From positions 156,338 to 220,337 of the forward strand of contig NZ_FNEI01000003.1 of the NCBI RefSeq assembly GCF_900099975.1: a DNA stretch of 64,000 nucleotides. The letters run 5' to 3'. A program made the translations under genes and the position numbers. Under the pieces are notes generated by a model that worked only from the letters and a program-made list of their open reading frames with translations, was not told the DNA's origin and did no database searches. This DNA is from Arthrobacter cupressi (GTDB lineage Bacteria; Actinomycetota; Actinomycetes; Actinomycetales; Micrococcaceae). Below, piece after piece: positions 17,582 through 26,812 of the stretch. Position 1 is the first letter of the stretch, and every line of letters starts with the position of its first letter.

Positions 17582-18193
17582 TCAGCCGGCCCGGCCGGAC
17601 GGCGGGCGCCCGCCGTCGGGTTCCGGGCTGGCAGGTTCCGGGCCACCGGGTTCCGGGCTGGCAGGTTCCTGGCGGGCGGCGACGGTGGCCGCGAGCATGT
17701 CGGCCATGAAGCGGTGCACCAGCTCGAGTTCCCCGGCGCTGTAGGACGCCATCGCCTGGCCCATCGCCGCGGCCAGCGGCATGAACATGGCGCTGCCGTC
17801 CTTGTAGGCCTTCGGCGTCATCCGGAGCTGGACCTGCCGGCGGTCCGTGCCCAGCCGCTCGCGAACCACATGCCCGGAGGCGCAGAGCCGGTCGACCAGG
17901 GCGGTGGTGGCCGGCGAGCTGAGGTGCAGTTCGCTGCGCAGCAGGCCGGGCGTGACCTCGCGCTCTGCGGCGGAATGCCGCATGATCACGGCGAGTGCGT
18001 TGAGGTCGGTCCGGTGCATGCCATGCCGGCCGCCGGCGGTGTCCGCGTATCGGTTGGCCTCGAGCGTGAACTCCTGGAGAAGCCGGACGAGCTCCTGGGC
18101 GGGGGACTGCATTCCCGGGGAGGGCTGCACACGGGAGGGCGCGCCAGGATCAGGCGCCGGAGGTCCGGCACTGCCATCCCCGTTGTGCGGCAT
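17582..18193 (-). CDS. MarR-family regulator
   Basis: The 203-residue protein has a MarR winged helix: MHRTDLNALAVIMRHSAAEREVTPGLLRSELHLSSPATTALVDRLCASGHVVRERLGTDRRQVQLRMTP covers the recognition helix and the wing with D-RR. ATG 18193 is chosen because AAGGAGG lies 8 nt upstream; a longer frame has no such signal. The C-terminus carries low-complexity repeats of the EPASPEPGG type. It is divergent from the MMPL transporter gene, with a dyad in between, so it probably represses that transporter and itself in response to a lipophilic ligand. Confidence 0.85.
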   Translation of the reverse strand: MPHNGDGSAGPPAPDPGAPSRVQPSPGMQSPAQELVRLLQEFTLEANRYADTAGGRHGMHRTDLNALAVIMRHSAAEREVTPGLLRSELHLSSPATTALVDRLCASGHVVRERLGTDRRQVQLRMTPKAYKDGSAMFMPLAAAMGQAMASYSAGELELVHRFMADMLAATVAARQEPASPEPGGPEPASPEPDGGRPPSGRAG

Positions 18194-18282
18194 GCTTCCG
18201 CCTCCTTGATCGCCCCGGATTACTGCCTTCCGGATATTACCCGGGCAGGCAAAGGAACCGAAGCCGTACTGCAAGACGTGAT

Positions 18283-18317
18283 TGTTTCCATGATGGAGAT
18301 AGTCTATCGTGGAAACA
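18283..18317. promoter_or_regulatory. Dyad operator between marR and the MMPL gene
   Basis: TGTTTCCA at 18283-18290 is mirrored by TGGAAACA at 18310-18317, with extra matches inward (GAT/ATC). An inner palindrome GATAG-T-CTATC occupies 18298-18308 and includes a TAGTCT -10-like hexamer. The site lies 33 nt before the MMPL start and 90 nt before marR, so binding would block the transporter promoter. Confidence 0.55.
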
Positions 18318-18349
18318 GATTGCCGCGGCGGCTGAAAGAGGGGATTCCC

Positions 18350-20524
18350 ATGAAGTCAAGCAGGACCATGCGTTGGCTGCGGTGGCTGGTTCCCGTGGTG
18401 CTGGTCATTGCGTGGCTCGGCATCGCAGGCGTTGGCGGGCCGACGTTCGGGCGACTGGACGAGGTCTCCTCCAATGACCAGGCCTCGTTCCTGCCCCGCT
18501 CCGCCGAGGCCACGGAAGCCGGCGAATGGCAGGCGAAGTTCCGCGACTCGGACGAAGTCCCGGCCGTGGTCATCGTGGAAAGCGGCGCCGCCTTCACCCC
18601 CGCCCAACTCGGCGAAGCAGCCCGGCTGAAAGCCGACATCGAGGCACTCAAGCTGGGGACCGCCGTCGTCGGGCCCATTCCGTCCGGGGACGGCAAGGCC
18701 GTCCAGTTCATCGTCCCGATCGCGTCCTCCGACGGGCTGCGGGACACGGTGAAGGAACTGCGCGGCGTGGTCCAGTCCGGCGCCCCCGACGGCATGCGCG
18801 CGTTCGTCACGGGACCGGCCGGGCTGACGGCGGACCTGGTCAACGCCTTCGGCGGCATCGACGGCATCCTGCTGCTCGTGGCGCTCGGCGCCGTTTTCCT
18901 CATCCTGCTGCTGGTCTACCGCTCAGTGGTGCTGCCCGTTGCGGTTCTCCTGACGGCGGTCTTCGCCCTCTGCGCAGCCATCCTGCTGGTCTTCGGCATG
19001 GCCAAGCTCGGCTGGATCCAGCTCAACGGCCAAAGCCAGGGCATCCTGTCGATCCTGGTGATCGGCGCCGCCACCGACTACGCGCTGCTGTATGTGGCGC
19101 GGTTCCGCGAAGCACTGACCCACACGGTGAACCGCACGCAGGCAGTCCTGACCGCATGGAAGGCGTCCTTCGAGCCGATCCTCGCCTCCGGCGCCACGGT
19201 GATCATCGCCCTGCTCTGCCTGCTCTTCTCCGACCTCAACTCCAACAAGGCACTGGGGCCCGTGGCGGCGGCGGGTATCGTCTGCTCCCTGTTCGCGGCG
19301 CTCACCCTCCTGCCGGCCTTCATGGCGCTGCTGGGCCGTGCGGCCTTCTGGCCTTTCCGTCCCAAGCTGCTGCCCGACGGCGAACGCGAACCGGAGCTGG
19401 TCACCGGCCTTGAGGGGCAAAAGGGTCTGTGGCGCGGCGTGGGCAGCTTGGTGGCGCGGCGGCCGCGCGTTGTGTGGATTGCCTCCGTGCTGCTCCTCGC
19501 GGCCGCCTCCGCCGGTGTCCTCCAACTGAAGGCCAACGGCGTTCCGCAGACCGAGGTGATCCTCTCCGCCTCCGACGCCGTGGACGGCCAGGACGCGCTC
19601 GCACGGCATTTCGACGCCGGCAGCGGCAGCCCCGCCGTCGTGGTTGCCTCGCGAGGTGCCGCGCAAGAGGTGTTGGACAGGGTCAAAGCCGCCGACGGCG
19701 TAGGCGAGGCCTACCTCCTGGCGGAGGGCAGTGTTCCGGTCACCGGAGCCCCCGGCGCTCCCGCCGATCCCGCGGTCCGCGACGGCAAGGTGCTGATCAA
19801 CGCGACGCTGGACTCGGCCGCCGACTCGATCGAGGCCGAGGGCACCGTGAAGGCGCTGCGCACCTCCGTGAAAGAAGCCGACGCCGGAGCGCTGGTGGGC
19901 GGGGTCACGGCCATCGCGCTGGACACCAACACCACGGCGCAGCGCGACCTCGCGGTGATCATCCCGATCGTGCTGGTGGTGATCCTGTTCATCCTCATGC
20001 TCCTGCTGCGCTCCGTGGTGGCGCCGGTGCTGCTGATCCTGTCCGTGGTGCTGTCCTACGGGGCGGCGATGGGGGTCTCGGCCTGGGTGTTCAACGGGAT
20101 CTTCGGGTTCCCCGGGGCGGACGCCACCGTGCCGCTGTTCGGTTTCGTGTTCCTGGTGGCGCTCGGGGTGGACTACAACATCTTCCTCATGAGCCGGGTG
20201 CGGGAGGAATCGCTGAAGCACGGGACGCGCCCGGGGATCCTGCGCGGGCTCGGCGTGACCGGCGGCGTGATCACCTCGGCCGGTGTGGTGCTCGCGGCGA
20301 CCTTCGCAGCACTCGGGGTCATTCCGATCATGTTCCTGGTGCAGCTGGCGTTCATCGTGGCATTCGGAGTGCTGCTGGACACCGTGCTGGTGCGCTCACT
20401 GCTGGTTCCCGCGCTCGCCTACGACCTTGGCGCCCGCATCTGGTGGCCCGGGAAGCTCTCGAAGAAGCGCGCCAGGCATGCGGTCCGTGACGACGAGGTG
20501 CCCGAAGGGCAGCCGGTCCGCTGA
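18350..20524 (+). CDS. MMPL/RND-family transporter
   Basis: This 724-residue membrane protein has the RND layout: helix 1 at residues about 9-27, a large extracytoplasmic loop, six clustered helices (about 165-340), a second loop, and a second cluster of helices (about 540-700). Diagnostic pieces are ILVIGAATDYALLYVARFRE and FLVALGVDYNIFLMSRVREE, the paired G--TDY / GVDYN helix motifs used for proton coupling in MMPL proteins. The family exports lipids or hydrophobic drugs. The ATG start follows AGAGGGG. It is probably controlled by the divergent MarR protein. Confidence 0.88.
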   Translation: MKSSRTMRWLRWLVPVVLVIAWLGIAGVGGPTFGRLDEVSSNDQASFLPRSAEATEAGEWQAKFRDSDEVPAVVIVESGAAFTPAQLGEAARLKADIEALKLGTAVVGPIPSGDGKAVQFIVPIASSDGLRDTVKELRGVVQSGAPDGMRAFVTGPAGLTADLVNAFGGIDGILLLVALGAVFLILLLVYRSVVLPVAVLLTAVFALCAAILLVFGMAKLGWIQLNGQSQGILSILVIGAATDYALLYVARFREALTHTVNRTQAVLTAWKASFEPILASGATVIIALLCLLFSDLNSNKALGPVAAAGIVCSLFAALTLLPAFMALLGRAAFWPFRPKLLPDGEREPELVTGLEGQKGLWRGVGSLVARRPRVVWIASVLLLAAASAGVLQLKANGVPQTEVILSASDAVDGQDALARHFDAGSGSPAVVVASRGAAQEVLDRVKAADGVGEAYLLAEGSVPVTGAPGAPADPAVRDGKVLINATLDSAADSIEAEGTVKALRTSVKEADAGALVGGVTAIALDTNTTAQRDLAVIIPIVLVVILFILMLLLRSVVAPVLLILSVVLSYGAAMGVSAWVFNGIFGFPGADATVPLFGFVFLVALGVDYNIFLMSRVREESLKHGTRPGILRGLGVTGGVITSAGVVLAATFAALGVIPIMFLVQLAFIVAFGVLLDTVLVRSLLVPALAYDLGARIWWPGKLSKKRARHAVRDDEVPEGQPVR

Positions 20525-20540
20525 CGTTTAGTGAACGACG

Positions 20541-21191
20541 CTACTTGAGGCCGGCCAGGCCCGCCACGAGCGCGGCAAGCCCCAGTTCGAAGGCCTGGTC
20601 GGCACGGGACATGCGCGGTTCCGTGCTTTCCCCGGCCCGCAACGCCTGCGTGTAGCCGGGAACCTCGCCGGCGAAATCGCCGGGATCCATCATGTCCGGC
20701 GGGGCCACGGCATCCAGAGCCGAGCCGAGGATGAAGTTCTCCAGGGCCACGATGGCGCTGACGATTTTCCCTTCCGGCCAGCCTGCGGCCCGGAAGCCCT
20801 GGGACACTTCCTCGTACATCACCAGGGTGGGGTGCGCGCCCGTGACCGGCACCGTGGCCAGCAGCGAGATGGCGTAGGGGTGTGCTGCGAAGGCGGCCCG
20901 GTAGGAGCGGGCCCAGGCGATGGTGGCCTCATCCCAGGGCAGGCTCTTGAATACCTCATAGTCGATGCCGGCCGTGACGAACTGGCGCATGCCGGCCAGG
21001 ATGTCGTTCTTGCCGCCCACGTGGTGGTAGAGCGCGGGGGTCTTCACGCCGAGTTCCTTGGCGAGCGCCGCCATGGTGAAGTCCTCCGGCCCGGTCCGGT
21101 TGAGGACCGTGATGGCCGTGGCCAGGATGAGCTCCCGGTTCAGGACGTTCTTGGCAGGCCTGCCTGCCCGCCGCTCCAGCGTTTCCGACAT
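20541..21191 (-). CDS. TetR-family regulator
   Basis: The 216-residue protein has an N-terminal TetR helix-turn-helix: ILATAITVLNRTGPEDFTMAALAKELGVKTPALYHHVGGKNDIL (residues about 22-66). The C-terminal ligand domain resembles the TetR_C_1 type with a proline-rich loop (VAPPDMMDPGDFAGEVPGY). It is divergent from the amidohydrolase-permease unit, with an AT-rich inverted repeat in the 87-nt gap, so it most likely represses that unit until its substrate is present. Confidence 0.87.
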   Translation of the reverse strand: MSETLERRAGRPAKNVLNRELILATAITVLNRTGPEDFTMAALAKELGVKTPALYHHVGGKNDILAGMRQFVTAGIDYEVFKSLPWDEATIAWARSYRAAFAAHPYAISLLATVPVTGAHPTLVMYEEVSQGFRAAGWPEGKIVSAIVALENFILGSALDAVAPPDMMDPGDFAGEVPGYTQALRAGESTEPRMSRADQAFELGLAALVAGLAGLK

Positions 21192-21246
21192 TTTTCCTTC
21201 TGCCCCTTGCTTGTTGCCTCAATCACACTCTATCCTCGATCCAAGT

Positions 21247-21265
21247 AATTTAATTCCGTTAAATT
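21247..21265. promoter_or_regulatory. AT-rich TetR operator candidate
   Basis: A perfect inverted repeat AATTTAA-TTCCG-TTAAATT stands out in a GC-rich background. It ends 13 nt before the amidohydrolase start codon, downstream of a possible promoter (TTGCTT, 18 nt, TATCCT). The adjacent divergent TetR gene is the natural ligand-responsive binder. Confidence 0.6.
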
Positions 21266-21278
21266 TGTTGGAGTGTCA

Positions 21279-22922
21279 ATGAGCTTGACCATCTTCCACG
21301 GCGGCACGGTCGCCGCCGCCTCGTCGACCGGAACAGCCGGCGGCGGCCGCGACACCGCGCTCGCCGTGCGCGACGGCGTCATCGCCGCCGTGGGCGCGGA
21401 CGCACTGGCGCTGCTCGGCGAGGCCGACGAAACGGTGGACCTGGCAGGCGGCTACCTGTCGCCGTCGTTCGCTGACGGTCATGCGCACCCGCTCTACGGC
21501 GGGCTGGAGGACCTCGGCCCACAGATCCGCGGCTGCGGTTCCGTCAAGGAAATTGCTGCCGCGGTGCGGGACTGGGCGGACGCCCACCCGGAGGCCGAAT
21601 GGATCATCGGGGCCAGCTACGACGCCACCCTCGCCCCCGGCGGAATGTTCGACGCCGCGTGGCTGGATGCCGCCGTCGCCGACCGCCCGGTGCTGCTGCG
21701 CGCCTGGGACTACCACACCGTGTGGGTCAACAGTGCGGCCCTGAAGGCTGCCGGCATCGACCGCGACTCTCCCGAACCGGCGCTCGGCCGGATCGCCCGC
21801 CGCCCGGACGGCACCCCGCTCGGCACGCTTCTGGAACCGGGCGCGATCGACCTCGTGGCGCGCGTGGCCCCGGGCTTCTCCCTGCAGCAGAGGGTGGATG
21901 CGCTGGCCTCGGCCACCGAACGCTACGCCGCCGCCGGCGTCACCTGGGTGCAGGACGCGTGGGTGGAGCTGGATGACCTGCCCGCCTATGAAGCCGCGGC
22001 CGCCGGCGGACGCCTGGCCACCCGGCTCAACCTCGCCTTCCGCGCAGACCCCGCCGGCTGGCAGCACCAGCCGGCAGCCTTCGACGCAGCCCGCGGGCGG
22101 GTCCGGGTCCTCGGCAACCCGCTGCTGAGCGCCAACACGGTCAAGTTCTTCATCGACGGCATCATCGAAAGCCACACCGCGTGCCTGCTGGCGCCCTACG
22201 CCGACGCACCGGGGGAGAGCGGTCTGCCCAACTGGGAACGCGAGGACCTGCACAACGCCCTGGCCGCCTTCGACGCGCTCGGCTTCCAGCTGCACCTGCA
22301 CGCAATCGGCGACGGCGCCGTGCGCATGGCCCTCGACGGGCTCGAAGAAGTCCAGCGCCGCAACGGCCCGCGCGACCGCCGCCCGGTGATCGCCCACCTG
22401 CAGGTGATCGACCCGGACGACATTCCGCGCTTCACCGGGCTCGGCGTCGTGGCGAACTTCGAACCCCTGTGGGCCTGCTCCGACGACGTCATGCAGCTGC
22501 TCACCATCCCCCGGCTCGGCGAACCCCGCGCCGCGCTCCAGTACCCCATCGCCTCCCTCGCCGCCGCCGGCGTCACCATCTCCTTCGGCAGCGACTGGCC
22601 CGTCACCGGACACCACCCCGTGCCGGGACTCGCGACGGCGGTCACCCGCCAGACGCCCGACCACCTCCCCGAGGGCGGCTGGCTGCCCAACGAAAGGGTC
22701 GACGTCGAGACCGCCCTTGCGGCGTACACCGCAGGAGTGGCCCACCAGGCCTTCGCCGAACAGGCATGGGGGCGCCTGCTGCCCGGCATGAGCGCGGACC
22801 TGGTGCTGCTCGCCGAGGACCCGGCGGCCCTGCCCGCCGAGCGGATTGCCGGCGTCGAGGTCCTGGGCACCTGGCTGGCCGGGCGCCCCACCTTCCAGAA
22901 ACTGCCCGACCCGGTGCGGTAG
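21279..22922 (+). CDS. Amidohydrolase (YtcJ-like metal-dependent hydrolase)
   Basis: This 547-residue protein belongs to the amidohydrolase-3 (YtcJ-like) group. It has metal-binding DGHAHPLYGGL (the HxH motif) near residue 70, a middle segment FFIDGIIESHTACLL, LHLHAIGDGA and VIAHLQ with two further His ligands, and SFGSDWPV with the catalytic Asp. Enzymes of this type hydrolyse amide, formyl or ring bonds in small molecules; the substrate is unknown. ATG 21279 has GGAG 5 nt upstream; an in-frame GTG two codons earlier overlaps that signal and is less likely. It precedes an APC permease that could import the substrate or export the product. Confidence 0.82.
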   Translation: MSLTIFHGGTVAAASSTGTAGGGRDTALAVRDGVIAAVGADALALLGEADETVDLAGGYLSPSFADGHAHPLYGGLEDLGPQIRGCGSVKEIAAAVRDWADAHPEAEWIIGASYDATLAPGGMFDAAWLDAAVADRPVLLRAWDYHTVWVNSAALKAAGIDRDSPEPALGRIARRPDGTPLGTLLEPGAIDLVARVAPGFSLQQRVDALASATERYAAAGVTWVQDAWVELDDLPAYEAAAAGGRLATRLNLAFRADPAGWQHQPAAFDAARGRVRVLGNPLLSANTVKFFIDGIIESHTACLLAPYADAPGESGLPNWEREDLHNALAAFDALGFQLHLHAIGDGAVRMALDGLEEVQRRNGPRDRRPVIAHLQVIDPDDIPRFTGLGVVANFEPLWACSDDVMQLLTIPRLGEPRAALQYPIASLAAAGVTISFGSDWPVTGHHPVPGLATAVTRQTPDHLPEGGWLPNERVDVETALAAYTAGVAHQAFAEQAWGRLLPGMSADLVLLAEDPAALPAERIAGVEVLGTWLAGRPTFQKLPDPVR

Positions 22923-22971
22923 CGCACCCTCCCCAACCCGGGCGCGAGCCCTCCTCTCCTGAAAGACAACG

Positions 22972-24348
22972 ATGTCCGTGAACACCGAAAGCCACGCCGC
23001 CCCGGTCGCCGCTTCCCCCGGCGCCCCGGCGAGCAACCAGCCCCATTTGCGCCGCGTCCTCGGCCTCGCCGCCCTGGTCATGTTCGGCCTGAGCTACATG
23101 GCCCCGCCCACCGTTTTCACCACCTTCGGCACGGTCACCCAGATCACCGACGGACACCTGGCCGCCGCCTACGTGGTGGCCCTGGCGACGATGCTCTTCA
23201 CAGCATTCAGCTACGCCAAGCTGTCGCGCGCCATCCCTGCTGCAGGCAGCGCCTATTCCTACACGCAGCAGACCTTCGGCGGGCACCTGGGCTTCGTGAC
23301 CGGGTGGACCCTCATGCTGGACTACCTGTTCCTGCCGATGATCAACTTCCTGCTGATCGGCCTGTACATGAACGCCGCGTTCCCCGCGATCCCGGCCTGG
23401 GCCTTCGCGTTGGTGAGCATCCTGCTGGTGCTGGCCTTCATCGCCCTCGGCGTGAAATTCGTGGGCAAGTTCAGCGGTGTGATCGTGGCCGTGTCCGTGG
23501 TCATCATCGTGGTGTTCGTGGCGCTGTCCGTTTCCTACCTCTCCGGCAACCCGGCCCCGTCCGTCACGGCGCCGTTCGAGATGGGTTCCGGCGGCGTGAG
23601 CCCGATCTTCGCCGGTGCCGCCGTGCTGGCCCTGTCCTTCCTGGGCTTCGACGCCGTGTCCACCCTGTCCGAGGACGCCAAGGATGCCCAGCGCAACATC
23701 CCGCGGGCCATCGTCATCACCACCCTGCTGGGCGGCCTGATCTTCATTGTGGTCGCATGGGCCGGCGGCCTGGTGATCCCGGACTGGCACGAGTTCTCGG
23801 CCCTGGACACCGCCGGCATTGAACTCGTGGAGAAGGTGGGCGGACCCGTGCTGAGCGCCTTCTTCATCGCGATGTTCGTTACCGGCTGCATTGGCTCGGC
23901 CATGACCAGCCAGGTAAGCGTCAGCCGCATCATCTACGCCATGGGCCGCGACGGCCTGCTGCCCCGTCCCTTCGGCAAACTCCACCCGCGCTTCGGCACC
24001 CCGGTGCTGGCCGCCGTCACGGTTTCGGCCGTGTCTCTCCTGGCCCTGGTGCTCAGCCTCGAGATGGCCGCCACCATGATCAGCTTCGGCGCCCTGTTCG
24101 CCTTTTCGATGGTGAACCTTTCGGTCATCAAGCACTTCTTCTGGGACGGCAAGCTCCGCGGTGCCGCAGGCGTGCTGAACTATCTGCTGATGCCTTTTAT
24201 CGGGTTTGCGCTGACCATCTGGCTGTGGACCTCGCTGGCCCCGAACTCGTTCATCGTGGGCCTGTGCTGGATGGCGGCCGGCGTTGTCTTCCTGGCCTTC
24301 CGCACCAAGGGCTTCCGCCAGGCGCCGCCGAAACTGACGTTCGGGTAG
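22972..24348 (+). CDS. APC-family amino acid/polyamine permease
   Basis: The 458-residue protein has twelve predicted helices. It contains GLAALVMFGLSYMAPPTVFTTFG in helix 1, the conserved AIPAAGSAYSYTQQTFG after helix 2, and SFLGFDAVSTLSEDAKDAQRNIPRAI, the APC consensus after helix 6. It imports amino acids, polyamines or related amines by proton symport. It follows the amidohydrolase by 49 nt and shares its likely TetR control, so the pair probably take up and hydrolyse an N-acyl or amide substrate. Confidence 0.85.
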   Translation: MSVNTESHAAPVAASPGAPASNQPHLRRVLGLAALVMFGLSYMAPPTVFTTFGTVTQITDGHLAAAYVVALATMLFTAFSYAKLSRAIPAAGSAYSYTQQTFGGHLGFVTGWTLMLDYLFLPMINFLLIGLYMNAAFPAIPAWAFALVSILLVLAFIALGVKFVGKFSGVIVAVSVVIIVVFVALSVSYLSGNPAPSVTAPFEMGSGGVSPIFAGAAVLALSFLGFDAVSTLSEDAKDAQRNIPRAIVITTLLGGLIFIVVAWAGGLVIPDWHEFSALDTAGIELVEKVGGPVLSAFFIAMFVTGCIGSAMTSQVSVSRIIYAMGRDGLLPRPFGKLHPRFGTPVLAAVTVSAVSLLALVLSLEMAATMISFGALFAFSMVNLSVIKHFFWDGKLRGAAGVLNYLLMPFIGFALTIWLWTSLAPNSFIVGLCWMAAGVVFLAFRTKGFRQAPPKLTFG

Positions 24349-24362
24349 CGGTTCTCTCATCC

Positions 24363-24422
24363 AACTGACTCGCAGTTAATGTCGTTTTGAGCCCGCATAA
24401 CGACATCAACTGCGAGTCAGTT
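24363..24422. repeat. 24-bp-arm palindrome followed by a T-rich tract
   Basis: The arms (24363-24386 and 24399-24422) match at 23 of 24 positions around a 12-nt loop. TTTTGGTTTTTT follows on the plus strand. It can act as the terminator of the permease gene. The long, nearly perfect arms are more than a terminator needs and suggest a dispersed palindromic element. Its second arm contains CAACTGCGAG, a word also found in the unrelated palindrome at 25792-25884. Confidence 0.75.
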
Positions 24423-24466
24423 TTGGTTTTTTGGGCCGGATTGCGTTGATCCCGCAGGATGGTGCA

Positions 24467-25771
24467 ATGCACAACGTTCGCGAGCTGATCCGGCCGAGCA
24501 AAGAAGAGTGGGCGTCCCTGCCCCGTCGGCGGTCCGGGGCCCGTGTGGCGTTGATGGCGTGGCTGCTCGGTTTGCTGACCGTGGGCGGAGCGTTCGTGGC
24601 CGACCGCGGCTGGGAAGAAGCACCGTTGTCATGGGAAGAATCCCTGCTGACGATCAACGTGTTCGGCTTCGCGGTCACGCAGACTGCTTTGCTCATGGTG
24701 CTGGCTGGTTGGGCACTGGGAAGGTACTTGCCCGTCTCCTCAGCTGCTCTGCTGGGTGCGTGCGCCGTTGCCCATGCCAGTGCGGGCGCAGCATCAGCGA
24801 CGGCATGGGCGGCGGGTGCGGTTCTTTCGGCCACCCTGGCCGCCGCGGAACTCGTGTCCTCGCCTCGTCAGCTCAGGGAAATCCGAAAGCTTTCGGCGAG
24901 GCTGAGGGACGGCAGGACAACTGCTGTGGGGGAGAACGCCTTCTCGGCTGAACGGAGGGAACTCGCCGTGGGCTGGTGGGTCGCGTTTGGTCTCGCGTGC
25001 GTTTCGGCCGCGCTGTGGGCGTGGTTTGCTGCGGATTGGACGATAGCCCGGGGCCAGACCCCACCGTCCGACGGAGGCCCGTTTGCACCGTATGAGTCGG
25101 TTTTCGCCCTCGCTGCCACCCTGCTGCTCGCAGTTTTCTGCGGGAAGGCCGCTCACAGGTGGTGGGTGCACCGCTATGCAAGGCAATTCGTGTGGATTGT
25201 TCCCGGTCCCAGTGGTCCCGTCTGGGCACAGGGCCTGGATCCGTCGTACGGAGGCAAATTGGAACCCAAGGAGAGCGATGCGCCTGGCTGCACCTGTGAT
25301 GAGGAGACCGAACGCCGTGACCCGGAATATGACGAGTCCCCCGTCGGATACGTACTCCTTGACGATTACTGCGCTGTCCATGGCATAGATACCGTCAACG
25401 CCATGCACCACGATGCTTTCCTTGCCACCGCACGCTCAGCCTGGCTGTGGGACGAGAGTTCGCGGGTCCCGCAAACGAAAGACGACGCGATCGCGTCATC
25501 CACCGGCCTGCTGGCATTTGCAGGGTATGCGTTCGGCGGTATCCCGGTGAAGCGCGACGCACATGGCATGGACGCGCTGGATCCCCACGTGAGCAAGGCC
25601 GAAGAACTGAAACAAAGCGACCACGACACTCCTGCCTGGAGTGAACCCAAATTCCTCCCACCCGCCGAGCAAGGCATCCTGGATACCATCGATCTCGCGC
25701 CGGCCGGCTTGAGCGGAACCGCAGTCCGCTACCGCCACGGCCGGGCCTGGCTCCGCACCGACGAGCAGTAG
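24467..25771 (+). CDS. Membrane protein of unknown function
   Basis: The 434-residue product has about five predicted membrane helices in its first 240 residues (for example VALMAWLLGLLTVGGAFVA and LAVGWWVAFGLACVSAALWAWFA) and a long soluble C-terminal half. That half contains a small Cys/His cluster (DAPGCTCDEETE and LLDDYCAVHGID) that may bind metal. I do not recognise a family. Met at 24467 is taken as the start; a frame opening at 24431 would begin inside the T-rich flank of the upstream palindrome. The gene sits alone between two long palindromes (24363-24422 and 25792-25884), which hints at insertion as a cassette. Confidence 0.65.
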   Translation: MHNVRELIRPSKEEWASLPRRRSGARVALMAWLLGLLTVGGAFVADRGWEEAPLSWEESLLTINVFGFAVTQTALLMVLAGWALGRYLPVSSAALLGACAVAHASAGAASATAWAAGAVLSATLAAAELVSSPRQLREIRKLSARLRDGRTTAVGENAFSAERRELAVGWWVAFGLACVSAALWAWFAADWTIARGQTPPSDGGPFAPYESVFALAATLLLAVFCGKAAHRWWVHRYARQFVWIVPGPSGPVWAQGLDPSYGGKLEPKESDAPGCTCDEETERRDPEYDESPVGYVLLDDYCAVHGIDTVNAMHHDAFLATARSAWLWDESSRVPQTKDDAIASSTGLLAFAGYAFGGIPVKRDAHGMDALDPHVSKAEELKQSDHDTPAWSEPKFLPPAEQGILDTIDLAPAGLSGTAVRYRHGRAWLRTDEQ

Positions 25772-25791
25772 TTTTCACAGGCCCGCCCCTC

Positions 25792-25884
25792 ACATTCTGC
25801 TGGATCACCCGCCGCGTTCACCTCGGACATCCTCGTGATAGCGGGCTCCGGGACCACAACTGCGAGGGTGATCCAGCAGAATGT
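25792..25884. repeat. 19-bp-arm palindrome with a 55-nt loop
   Basis: ACATTCTGCTGGATCACCC at 25792-25810 is mirrored exactly at 25866-25884. The loop carries no reading frame or obvious stem. The perfect arms and roughly 93-nt length resemble the palindrome at 4284-4378 and fit a non-autonomous palindromic element or a strong structured terminator after the membrane gene. Confidence 0.7.
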
Positions 25885-25972
25885 CATGCAGGCGTCCTGC
25901 CTCGCTTCCGAAAGTGCCGGTTTCCCCGCCGCAAGCGCTTCCAAAAAACCCCACCTCTGCCACAATTGAGCC

Positions 25973-26812
25973 ATGGCCGCAGGGAGGCGGGGTCCGGGCT
26001 ACCTGCCGGGTATCACTGGTACCGGCGCACTCCGTGACGGGCCGTCGCCTGAGGCGATCCGCAAACCGTTCTTCATCGCCGCCGTCGTGGTGTTCGCCAT
26101 TGCCGTCCTCGCGGAAATCGGCATGTCGCTCCTGGTGGGCGGGACCGCCGTCGAGCCCGTCTCCCCGGGCGAGGCCAGCAAGCTGGGCGTCCCGCTGGAC
26201 GTCTTCCTCAACACGCAAAAGGCCGACGCCGATCCGCCCGGTGCCGGGATCGGTTTCCTCGCGTTCCTGGACGGTCTGCTGCTGTTCACGGTGGTGATGC
26301 TGGGACTCAGCCTGATGATGGAGCTGCGGCTCTACGGCCGGATCCAGGGGATCGTGACCCTGATTGTCACGCTCCTGTGGGTGGTGGCGGCGTTCTTCGC
26401 GGCGATGCTGGCCATGGCCAAGCTGTTCCTGATGTTCGGGCTGTTTGTTGCCACTCCGTTCGGGACCCTCGCCTACCTGGCGCTGTGGGGGAGCTTTCCC
26501 ACGGGACAGGCCGCCGCGATCCTGGGGCTGCTGCTCCTGCTGAAGGCCGTGTTCGCGGTGCTGCTGATCCTGAGCCAGCCCAAGTTCCTCAAGGTCACCG
26601 GACTCGTGGTCCTGCTGGTGGTGTCCGTGCTGCTCCAATTGGTGCTCGGCCTGATCCACGGCTTCCTGCCCGGCCCGCTGGTCTCCATCGGCGACCAGTT
26701 CTGGGCCCTCGTCACCGTGATCGTGGCGCTGGTCTGGGCCCTGATCATGCTGATCCTGTCGATCCCGGCGATCATCAACGCACTGCGGGTCAGCGGCTCG
26801 GCGGGGGACTAG
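25973..26812 (+). CDS. Multi-pass membrane protein, unknown
   Basis: The 279-residue product has about six to seven predicted helices and one extracytoplasmic loop near residues 50-90 (GGTAVEPVSPGEASKLGVPLDVFLNTQ). Near the middle it is very Leu/Val-rich (LLLLLKAVFAVLLILSQPKFLKVTGLVVLLVV). No catalytic or transport motif is visible and I do not recognise the family. It stands alone; the next gene begins 170 nt downstream behind its own promoter region. Confidence 0.7.
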   Translation: MAAGRRGPGYLPGITGTGALRDGPSPEAIRKPFFIAAVVVFAIAVLAEIGMSLLVGGTAVEPVSPGEASKLGVPLDVFLNTQKADADPPGAGIGFLAFLDGLLLFTVVMLGLSLMMELRLYGRIQGIVTLIVTLLWVVAAFFAAMLAMAKLFLMFGLFVATPFGTLAYLALWGSFPTGQAAAILGLLLLLKAVFAVLLILSQPKFLKVTGLVVLLVVSVLLQLVLGLIHGFLPGPLVSIGDQFWALVTVIVALVWALIMLILSIPAIINALRVSGSAGD

